Below the pieces are notes generated by a model. The model saw nothing but the letters and a program-made list of their open reading frames with translations, was not told the origin of the DNA and did not search any database. Shown here in pieces: positions 1 to 7,628 of a stretch of 64,000 nucleotides of DNA; the stretch's first letter is position 1; each line of letters starts with the position of its first letter. The DNA comes from Chthoniobacterales bacterium (GTDB lineage Bacteria; Verrucomicrobiota; Verrucomicrobiia; Chthoniobacterales; UBA10450): positions 1-64,000 of the forward strand of contig DATENU010000011.1 in the NCBI GenBank assembly GCA_035274845.1, in the 5' to 3' direction. The position numbers were made by a program, and so were the translations under genes.

Positions 1-1809
1 GGCCAAAGTCGCCCGGAGCGCAGATTCGGCCGGAGCGCTGGGAGCCAGACCTTCCGCGGTGATTTGCGAAGCCTGCGGGCCGCTTCCCCAATTGTCGTTG
101 GTCGCGATGACGGCGCCGGAGGCGTCATACAGAGTAATGACCGGATCGGCCAGAGCGCCGGCGAGGCCGGTATTGCTGAGCGAAGGCCCGAGGGCGCGCA
201 GCACCACCGTCTTGGCTTCGTTCCCGGTGACGATAAATCCGCCGATGAGAGCGTTGGCGCCGGTCCCGACCATTCCGCGGGTGGAAAGGTTGAGCGCCTG
301 CGGTCCCACCGCCGGAAAGGCTGTGTTCTCCAAATGGAGCGGCACCGTGTTATAGGCCATGTTACAAGCGAACGTCGCATACTGGTAGGCAAAGATCAGC
401 TTGCCGCTCGCGTCCAAGCCGAGCAGCTGTGCCGTTGGCGCCGGAGGTCCAGGGAAGCCGACCATGGCGTAATCGATCACGTAGTTGAGCGGCGCGTCTT
501 CGTAAATGCTGCCGCAGAACGGGCTCGAAATGACTTGTCCCCGATCGTAGTTCCAAACCTCGGTCGCCGTCTTTGCCTCCAGGTCCAGTCGATACTTGCG
601 AACGGTTGTGTAACTGCGGTTCTCACCAGGGGGCATTTGGAACTGACTGGCAGACCCGTTATCAAACAGGAGAAGGTTCTGATCAAAGGTGATGGAGAGG
701 GCATGCTGGCCGATGGGCGGAAGGCTGCCCGCCGGCACGGTGAGCGCATACTTCGCCAGGGACGGGAACTGGTACCACTTCTTGGTCGTGTCACCGAGGA
801 TCCATTTGATCTCATCGGTCTTGTAATCGAGGCAAATGACAAAGCTTTCCCGGCTCGAGAAGAGCACGGAGTCGTCCGCGCGGTTATAAGTCGCGGCGTT
901 GCTGTGGAACCAATCGTGGGGAAAAGGAGAGATGAACTCGCTGGGATCATCCCCGCCCGCAATCATCGCCTTGCCAATGATGTCCGCGAGGTCCCAGCGT
1001 TTGAGGACATTGCCGGCCCGGTCGACTTCGAAATAGATGGACTCGAGTTGCTCAGGGGTATCCGGTTCCAAAAGCAGGCCGAACTTTCCGAAGTCGATAT
1101 TGTGATCGAAAACAGTGGCGCCGGTGTCCTGGTAATTGTGGAGCAGGCTGACGGTGCCATCGAGCTCCACCCGATAGAGATCGGCGTGCCGGGTTTGATA
1201 GATGGCGCTATCGAAAAAGATGGAAGGTTTGTCCGGGAAGTTTGTCGGGGCAATCCAACGCAACGCACCGTCTGTATCGATGATCACCGGTTGGGCACCG
1301 CTGGGACACCCTCCCTTCACCAGCATGTAGTCATAGCTCAGGGTCCTGTCGTTCGTTCTGGGCTGCAGGAGCGTGGGACTGTCCAAACCGCAGGGATGAG
1401 TGTAGCCGGCGGTGGTGATCGTGGTGCTGGCCTCCTTCGAGGAGCCGTCGTTGAAATAATACTTTAGCGTAACCATGTTGCTGAAACCGGCGTAGAGTCC
1501 GTAGACAGGCAAGAGAATGTCCCCGGAACCGGCCTGCAAAAAGCCGCGCTCGATCAAGTAACTCCTCGCGTAGTTTCCTGACAAAGGCCGGGTGACCGAG
1601 CCAGCCTTCGGAGCGACGGTAAATTGGATGCCTTTGAGGTTGCTGGTGTCACTGACGTTCAGCGTCACCTGGCTAATGAACGGCGTGACCCCCGGTGCAC
1701 TCCCCACGATGACGATGGTGGTGTCACCCGCCTGATCCGCCCTGGCGTCAGGAATCGGCGCAATCCCCAGGAGGACGACGACGATAAAACCGACAAAAAA
1801 GGTTTTCAT
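1..1809 (-). CDS. Secreted arylsulfotransferase-like protein, partial (cut by left edge)
   Basis: The minus-strand frame from ATG 1809 is open for 603 codons to base 1, so the 3' end is missing. Residues 1-24 form a signal peptide (hydrophobic core FFVGFIVVVLLG, cleavage near DARA). The middle matches the aryl-sulfate sulfotransferase (ASST) beta-propeller family: FDHNID (His236), DWFHSN (His302), SSRES (Arg320) and GQHAL (His369) followed by LLLFDNG, which line up with the catalytic His/Arg set of that family. From about residue 520 a second domain begins (LIGGFIVTG, VVLRALGPSL, NDNWGS), a beta-rich module I associate with secreted Verrucomicrobia proteins. Known family members move sulfate between phenolic esters outside the cytoplasm; the substrate here is unknown. 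It is divergent from ileS across 187 bp, and I see no strong Shine-Dalgarno sequence. Confidence 0.8.
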   Translation of the reverse strand, partial: MKTFFVGFIVVVLLGIAPIPDARADQAGDTTIVIVGSAPGVTPFISQVTLNVSDTSNLKGIQFTVAPKAGSVTRPLSGNYARSYLIERGFLQAGSGDILLPVYGLYAGFSNMVTLKYYFNDGSSKEASTTITTAGYTHPCGLDSPTLLQPRTNDRTLSYDYMLVKGGCPSGAQPVIIDTDGALRWIAPTNFPDKPSIFFDSAIYQTRHADLYRVELDGTVSLLHNYQDTGATVFDHNIDFGKFGLLLEPDTPEQLESIYFEVDRAGNVLKRWDLADIIGKAMIAGGDDPSEFISPFPHDWFHSNAATYNRADDSVLFSSRESFVICLDYKTDEIKWILGDTTKKWYQFPSLAKYALTVPAGSLPPIGQHALSITFDQNLLLFDNGSASQFQMPPGENRSYTTVRKYRLDLEAKTATEVWNYDRGQVISSPFCGSIYEDAPLNYVIDYAMVGFPGPPAPTAQLLGLDASGKLIFAYQYATFACNMAYNTVPLHLENTAFPAVGPQALNLSTRGMVGTGANALIGGFIVTGNEAKTVVLRALGPSLSNTGLAGALADPVITLYDASGAVIATNDNWGSGPQASQITAEGLAPSAPAESALRATLA

Positions 1810-1996
1810 GCGGCTGGCTAAGACTGTGCTGAGCGGCGTCGAGCGTTGGACCGATGTCGCTGGAAGATTATATAACGTTTGCACGGAATTAGCGAGTGTC
1901 CCGAAAACGGGCGCCGTTCGGAGCCCGGCCGGATTCCGGCAATCCCACCGCTCCGTTGCTTAGTCAAGTCCCGGGTGTTACCCTCGCCGCTCCGCG

Positions 1997-4750
1997 ATGA
2001 GCCAGAATTACAAGGATAGTCTGAATCTGCCAAAAACGGATTTCCCGATGAAGGCAAACCTCGCCAGCCGCGAGCCGGAAATGCTCAAGCGATGGGAGGA
2101 GGCCGGACTTTATGGGCAAATCCAGGCGGCGCGCGCGGGAGCGGAGTTATTCGTTCTCCACGACGGGCCCCCCTTTGCGAATGGCGACGTGCATATGGGC
2201 ACGGCGCTCAACAAAATCCTCAAGGATTTGGTCGTGAAATCGAAAACGATGGCTGGTTTTCGCGCGCCGTATCTGCCGGGCTGGGACTGCCACGGATTAC
2301 CCATCGAATACAAAGTGGTGAAGGAGTCGCGCGGGTTGTCGCCGCTCGAAGTGCGGAAGCGATCGGAAGCGTTCGCGCGCAAATTCATCGACATCCAGCG
2401 CGGGCAATTCAAGCGGCTGGGCGTTTTTGGCCAATGGGAAAGGCCTTACCTCACGCTGAACCCTGAATACGAAGCCGAAATTCTCCGAGCCTTCGCCATT
2501 TTCGTGGAGAAAGGGCTCGTTTACGAGAGTCTCAAGCCGGTTTTCTGGAGCAGCGGCGCGCAAACGGCGCTGGCGGAAGCGGAGGTGGAATATCAGGACC
2601 GCCAGGACACGGCCGTTTATGTGAAGTTTCCGATTGTCTCCGGTGACCTCGCCGGAAAGGCGAGCATCGCGATCTGGACGACAACGCCATGGACGTTGCC
2701 GGCAAACCTCGCCATCGCTGTTCATCCGAAGGAGCTCTATGTCAGGCGCGAATTCCGGAAGGAGGGCGTTTCCGAGATGCTCGTGCTCGCCGCCTCGCTT
2801 GTGGAAGCATTTTGCGCCTCGACCGGGTTCGAGCCAACGGGCGAACCGGTCAGCTCATTTCCCGGCAGCCAGCTCGAGGGGGCGACGGCCCAGCATCCGT
2901 TCCTCCCGCGCACCGCGGCGCTGGTCGCGGCCGATTTTGTCACCATGGACTCGGGCACCGGAGCGGTGCACATCGCGCCGGGACATGGTGAGGAAGACTA
3001 TTCGTTAGGCCGGGCCCGCGGACTGCAGATTCTTTCGCCGGTCGACGACCATGGGAAATTCACTGACGAAGCTGGGTTGCCTGACCTGACGGGCAAATAT
3101 GTCTTCGACGCGAACCCCGACATCGTGGCCTTGCTGCGTTCGAAAGGGATGCTGCTCGCGGAACAGGTTTACCAGCATTCCTATCCGTATTGCTGGCGCT
3201 CGAAGACGCCGATCATCTTTCGCGCAGTCGAACAATTCTTCATCCGGATCGACGACCTGCGCGCGAACGCGCTGGCGGCCATCAAAGGAGTGAACTGGAT
3301 TCCCGCCTGGGGCGAGAACCGCATCGCCGGCACGGTGGAATCACGGCCGGACTGGGTGATTTCCCGGCAGCGCAGCTGGGGAGTGCCGTTGCCGGTGTTC
3401 TATTCGGCCGGCGGCGAAACCATTCTTGATCCGAAATGGATCCGGAAACTGGCGGACGTCGTCGAAACGCGCGGCTCGAATGTCTGGTTCGAACTGGATG
3501 ACGCGACCCTGGCCCGCGAGCTCGGTTTGCCGGAAGGAACGCGGCATCGCACCGACACGATCGATGTCTGGATCGATTCCGGCGTCTCGCATTACGCGGT
3601 CCTGCGGCCAAACCCTGAGCTGCGCGATCCGGCCGACATGTATCTCGAGGCGACCGATCAGCACCGCGGCTGGTTCCAGTCCTCGCTCATGACCAGCATC
3701 GCGTTGCACAATCGGTCCCCCTACAAAACCTGCGTCACACACGGCTTTGTGGTCGATGTCGACGGCAAGAAAATTTCGAAGTCGAGCAGCTACACGAAGC
3801 CGATGGACGCTGGCCATTTCGTGACGAAGCACGGCGCCGATATTGTGCGGCTCTGGGTCAGCAGCATCAATTACACGGACGACGTGCCATTTTCGGAGGA
3901 AATGTTTACCCGGCTCGGTGACACGTATCGGCGGATCAGGAACACATTGCGCATTCTGCTGGGGAATTTGTCTCCCCAAGGAGCGGCGCTTTCCCAACCG
4001 CCGTCTTTGAGCGTGACTCCAGAGGGCGGTTTGGAAAGCGCCCCTCCTTGGAGCTTCACGCTGGTCGATCGCTGGATTCTGGACCGGCTCGAGAACGTAA
4101 TCGCGGAGTGCCGCGCCGCCTACGCCGCTTATGAATTCCACAAGGTGTACCACACGCTGAATCAATTCTGCGCCGTCGATCTCAGCAGCCTTTACATCGA
4201 CATTACCAAGGATCGAATGTATTGCGATGCGCCCGATTCCCCCCGGCGCCGCGCTACCCAAAACGCGATGCGCCATATCTTTGACTCGCTCTGCCGGTTG
4301 TTGGCGCCGATCCTCGTTTTCACGGCGGAAGAAGCGTGGGGATACCTCGGCGGGTCCGATTCGGTCCACCTTCAGACGTTCCCTGGAGGAGATGCGCAGC
4401 GTCGAAGTCCGAAGGTAGTGGAACAAGTCACGGACCTGTTGAGTCTGCGCGCGCTGATCGGCCAGGCGGTGGAACGCGCGCGCCAGGAGAAGCTGATCGG
4501 CAATGCCCTCGAAGCCGCGGTCACGTTAACTTGCGACGAAGCGATCGTCGGCGCGATTCCGAAAGAGGAGCTCGAGGAATTCTTTATCCTCAGCGATCTG
4601 ACTTTGCAGCCGGGCAAGGAATCGGCCGCTTCCATTTCCAAAACCAGCCACCAAAAATGCGCGCGCTGCTGGCGGCACCGGCCCACGGTCGGGAAGAGCT
4701 CCGCGCATCCGGATTTGTGCGATCGCTGCGAGGTAGTCGTCACGGCGTAA
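1997..4750 (+). CDS. ileS: Isoleucyl-tRNA synthetase
   Basis: 917 aa, close to the usual length of bacterial IleS (about 940). It charges tRNA-Ile with isoleucine in the cytoplasm. The ATG at 1997 gives an N-terminus (LNLPKTDFPMKANLASREP) that aligns well with other bacterial IleS proteins. The HIGH signature is HMGT at residues 66-69, an HxGT variant seen in many bacterial IleS. The KMSKS loop is KISKS at residues 592-596. The C-terminal zinc finger is intact (CARCW and CDRC near the end). WVISRQRSWGVPLP and the class I core between them are typical. lspA follows after five bases, the common ileS-lspA pairing. Confidence 0.98.
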   Translation: MSQNYKDSLNLPKTDFPMKANLASREPEMLKRWEEAGLYGQIQAARAGAELFVLHDGPPFANGDVHMGTALNKILKDLVVKSKTMAGFRAPYLPGWDCHGLPIEYKVVKESRGLSPLEVRKRSEAFARKFIDIQRGQFKRLGVFGQWERPYLTLNPEYEAEILRAFAIFVEKGLVYESLKPVFWSSGAQTALAEAEVEYQDRQDTAVYVKFPIVSGDLAGKASIAIWTTTPWTLPANLAIAVHPKELYVRREFRKEGVSEMLVLAASLVEAFCASTGFEPTGEPVSSFPGSQLEGATAQHPFLPRTAALVAADFVTMDSGTGAVHIAPGHGEEDYSLGRARGLQILSPVDDHGKFTDEAGLPDLTGKYVFDANPDIVALLRSKGMLLAEQVYQHSYPYCWRSKTPIIFRAVEQFFIRIDDLRANALAAIKGVNWIPAWGENRIAGTVESRPDWVISRQRSWGVPLPVFYSAGGETILDPKWIRKLADVVETRGSNVWFELDDATLARELGLPEGTRHRTDTIDVWIDSGVSHYAVLRPNPELRDPADMYLEATDQHRGWFQSSLMTSIALHNRSPYKTCVTHGFVVDVDGKKISKSSSYTKPMDAGHFVTKHGADIVRLWVSSINYTDDVPFSEEMFTRLGDTYRRIRNTLRILLGNLSPQGAALSQPPSLSVTPEGGLESAPPWSFTLVDRWILDRLENVIAECRAAYAAYEFHKVYHTLNQFCAVDLSSLYIDITKDRMYCDAPDSPRRRATQNAMRHIFDSLCRLLAPILVFTAEEAWGYLGGSDSVHLQTFPGGDAQRRSPKVVEQVTDLLSLRALIGQAVERARQEKLIGNALEAAVTLTCDEAIVGAIPKEELEEFFILSDLTLQPGKESAASISKTSHQKCARCWRHRPTVGKSSAHPDLCDRCEVVVTA

Positions 4751-4755
4751 TCCAA

Positions 4756-5220
4756 ATGAAATACATCCTTTTGCTGTCGTTGCCGCTCTACGCGCTCGAC
4801 CAAATCACCAAGGGACTCGTCCTGCGTAACATCCACCCCGACGACCTGCGGGTCATCATTCCGGATTTCTTCAGTATCGTGAATATCACCAACGACGGGG
4901 CGGCGTTCGGATCGTTCAAGAACAACAACACGTTTTTTATCGTGCTGTCGTGCGTTGCGTTTTCGGTGGTGTTTGCCTTGCTTGTCCGGCGCCGTTCCCG
5001 CGACATTCTGCGCGACGTTTCGCTGGCCTTGCTACTCGCCGGGATCATGGGCAACCTGACCGACCGTTTTCTGCACGGTCACGTCATCGATTTCGCGCTC
5101 TTCGATCTGCATGTCCCGTTCGCGCACCCCTGGCCCGCGTTCAATGTCGCCGACTCATGTATCTTCATTGCGGTCTTTTGCTTTATCATTCATTCCTTCC
5201 GGAAACGGAAAGAGACGTAG
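4756..5220 (+). CDS. lspA: Lipoprotein signal peptidase (signal peptidase II)
   Basis: 154 aa with four hydrophobic segments, as expected for this inner-membrane aspartic protease that removes signal peptides from diacylated prolipoproteins. The conserved blocks are visible: NDGAAFGSF, then GIMGNLTDRF with the first catalytic Asp, and FNVADS with the second. A longer reading frame runs upstream inside ileS, but the ATG at 4756 gives the normal start (MKYILLLSLPLYALDQ, with the DQ of the first membrane segment). It lies five bases after ileS and seven before phoD, so the three are probably cotranscribed. Confidence 0.96.
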   Translation: MKYILLLSLPLYALDQITKGLVLRNIHPDDLRVIIPDFFSIVNITNDGAAFGSFKNNNTFFIVLSCVAFSVVFALLVRRRSRDILRDVSLALLLAGIMGNLTDRFLHGHVIDFALFDLHVPFAHPWPAFNVADSCIFIAVFCFIIHSFRKRKET

Positions 5221-5227
5221 CCGCACG

Positions 5228-7294
5228 ATGAAGATTAGCCGCCGATCCTTTCTCAAAGCTGCGGCGGCAATGGGTGCTTCGCTTGCATGGGTCGGACCAG
5301 CCCGCGGTTCGCGTGTCCGCTGGCAGGACCGGCGTGATCTCTATCCTCAAGGGGTCGCCTCGGGCGACCCCGACCCGCACAGTGTCATCCTGTGGACGAG
5401 ACGTCCGTTCGATCAGGGCACCCGCCAGCTCCTAACCGTCGAGGTAGCCGAGGATGAGGCATTCCGCCGAGTCATTGCGCACGCGCGGGCACCGGTCTCG
5501 AGCGCCGCGGACTGGACCGCGCGCGTCTTAATTGGCGGACTCAAGCCGGCGCGCACTTACTGGTATCGCTTTACCGACACCGACGGGAATGGCAGCCGAG
5601 TCGGCCGCACGATTACCGCGCCGTTGCCGAGCGATCCCCGCACGGTGAACTTCGCATTCGTCAGCTGCCAGGACATCAACGAGGGCAAGCTCAACGCCTA
5701 TCGCCGGATGATTTACGAAGATGAGCGCGCTCCCGACGCCGAGCAGCTGGATTTCGTTCTGCACCTCGGAGATTTCATCTACGAGGTGGTCGAGTATCCC
5801 GACGAGGTGAAGACGCGCTATGACCGCACGATCTACGAAGTCACCCGCATCCCGGACGGCCACAAGGTCGGCAATTTCCACATCCCGCTGACCGTTGATG
5901 GCTACCGGGCCATCTACAAAGGCTATCTCGCTGATCCGGATCTCCAGGACGCGCGCGCTCGCTGGCCGTTCGTCGCGATCTGGGATAACCACGAATTCTC
6001 CTGGCAGGGTTGGCAAAGCATCGTCAAGGCTGGGAAGTTCGAGCAGCCGGGCCAGAGCGTGAAGGTCGCGGCGAATCAGGCCTGGTTTGAATATATCCCC
6101 GCACGTATCGATCGTCCCGGCGGCTCGCTCGAGCGCTTCGATCCACCGGCCGTAAAGAACGTTCCGATCGACAAGTTCGATAGCGATGGGCTGGGAATGG
6201 AACCGAACAACCTGACGGCGATTAACAGCCTCAAGGGTTACCGGGCGCTGCGGTACGGCCGCCACCTGGACCTGATCATTACCGACCAGCATAGCTATCG
6301 GAGCGCGGATCCCTTCAGCGATCCGTCTCTTGGAAAACTCGGCGGCGACGAGTTCATCGGAATGGCTTCTGAATCTCTGATGCAAATTCTCGACGGCGGC
6401 CGCGCCTTCAACGGCGGCAATCCTCCTCCGGAAGTTCGGTTCAACGATGCGCATGTCCCCAACCCGCAACGGAGCGCGCCGCCGCAAACGATTCTTGGTG
6501 CGGCGCAGAAGGCTTGGTTCAAGGACAAGCTCAAGAGCTCAAAAGCTGCGTGGAAAATCTGGGCAAACTCCATGGGTGCGCTCGATGAGCGCGCCGACCC
6601 GCAGAACCTGCCGCTCGGTCTCACCAAGGAGGCGTGGCCGAAAGAGGGCGGCTACGCGAACATGGGCGGGGGTGATTTCGGTACCGCTTACCTGGAGCGC
6701 GCTGAAATCTACAATCTCGTGCGCGACGCGAAGATCACAGGCTTCGCCATCGTCTCGGGCGATCGCCACAGCTTCTGGGCCGGATATGCGACCGCGGAAC
6801 TTCCGCCCGGCAAGTTCGAGCCGGTCGGCTTGAGCTTCATTGGCGCGTCACTCACCAGTCCCGGTCCTATGGAAGCTAATGAGCATAATCTTAAGAAGGA
6901 TGCTCCGCTGCGCGCGCTGTTTCTTGCGGACAAGGAGGCGGGGGCCCAGCCGGAATGGACCTTCAACATGCTGCTGAGGCACGGTGTCCGTTCCTGCCTC
7001 GAATATGCAAAGAGCTTCGACCTGAAGCGTGCGCGGTCGCTTTCCAATCCTGACCTCGCTCCGCACCTCGAGTTCGTCGACCTGGGAGGACACGGTTATG
7101 CGAAGGTCCAACTGTCGGCCGATGTGATGCGCACCGAGTTTGTCTGCGTCCCGCGCCCCATTACCCGCAGCGAAAAACCAGACGGCGGGCCGCTCCGGTA
7201 TCGCACCTTGCACACCGCCGCCCTCTGGAAGAGCGGCGAGCGCCCGCAGCTGAAGACATCCGTTCTCGAAGGCGACGCTGGACTATCGATTTGA
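5228..7294 (+). CDS. phoD: PhoD-family alkaline phosphatase, Tat-exported
   Basis: 688 aa. The ATG at 5228 gives a twin-arginine signal (SRRSFLK followed by AAAAMGASLAWVG), so the protein should be exported folded across the inner membrane. The N-terminal PhoD domain has YPQGVASGDPDP and VILWTRRP; metal-site motifs of the PhoD metallophosphatase domain follow: VSCQDINEG, HLGDFIYE, IWDNHEF and SGDRHSFW. The family hydrolyses phosphomono- and diesters using Ca2+ and Fe3+; the substrate is not evident here. It starts seven bases after lspA. Its last 160 codons have a close copy at 10150-10632. Confidence 0.92.
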   Translation: MKISRRSFLKAAAAMGASLAWVGPARGSRVRWQDRRDLYPQGVASGDPDPHSVILWTRRPFDQGTRQLLTVEVAEDEAFRRVIAHARAPVSSAADWTARVLIGGLKPARTYWYRFTDTDGNGSRVGRTITAPLPSDPRTVNFAFVSCQDINEGKLNAYRRMIYEDERAPDAEQLDFVLHLGDFIYEVVEYPDEVKTRYDRTIYEVTRIPDGHKVGNFHIPLTVDGYRAIYKGYLADPDLQDARARWPFVAIWDNHEFSWQGWQSIVKAGKFEQPGQSVKVAANQAWFEYIPARIDRPGGSLERFDPPAVKNVPIDKFDSDGLGMEPNNLTAINSLKGYRALRYGRHLDLIITDQHSYRSADPFSDPSLGKLGGDEFIGMASESLMQILDGGRAFNGGNPPPEVRFNDAHVPNPQRSAPPQTILGAAQKAWFKDKLKSSKAAWKIWANSMGALDERADPQNLPLGLTKEAWPKEGGYANMGGGDFGTAYLERAEIYNLVRDAKITGFAIVSGDRHSFWAGYATAELPPGKFEPVGLSFIGASLTSPGPMEANEHNLKKDAPLRALFLADKEAGAQPEWTFNMLLRHGVRSCLEYAKSFDLKRARSLSNPDLAPHLEFVDLGGHGYAKVQLSADVMRTEFVCVPRPITRSEKPDGGPLRYRTLHTAALWKSGERPQLKTSVLEGDAGLSI

Positions 7295-7628
7295 CCGCGC
7301 CGCGTTAAAGGGAATCAGCGACGTGAGCCGAAGGCTTTTACGTGGCTTGTGCCGGCGGTCATTACGGCCAGACGGTCGACTCCGAATCCGTGACCTTTGT
7401 TGGAGCACGAGACGCCGGCCCCATGTCGAGATTCACACACTGACCCTGTTTTTGTTCCTGGTAGGAATAGAGTGCCCTCGTGTTTTCCGCGTGGAAGACG
7501 AAATAATCCATCGAACATAATTGATCCGGACGGCTGGGTTTGGCTCGCCACAATCTTTCCTTCGCACGCATCAACAACGATGCCTTGCTTCTTCTACGTG
7601 GGATCGCTATTCCACAAGGATATTCCCC
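7295..7628 (+). other. Intergenic stretch between phoD and the TIR-NACHT gene
   Basis: 334 bases without a convincing gene. Short frames on both strands show no motif or biased composition that I recognise. The only functional element I can point to is AAGGA at 7616-7620, eight bases before the ATG at 7629, a good Shine-Dalgarno sequence for the TIR gene. The left junction of the putative insertion should lie here or at the phoD stop. Confidence 0.4.

Noticed and set aside
64-1467. 467-codon plus-strand open frame
   Set aside because: It is antisense to the arylsulfotransferase-like gene, whose minus-strand frame has a signal peptide and family motifs; the plus-strand product is Arg/Gly-rich and has none.
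1810-1996. T-box or other riboswitch upstream of ileS
   Set aside because: No T-box signature or specifier loop could be seen in the 187 bases; only GC-rich short inverted repeats.
3341-4426. 361-codon minus-strand open frame
   Set aside because: Antisense to ileS, which is certain; a typical shadow in GC-rich DNA.
7585-7613. Sigma-70-like promoter for the TIR gene (TTGCTT, 17 bases, TATTCC)
   Set aside because: Poor match, and the start point would remove the good Shine-Dalgarno sequence at 7616-7620.
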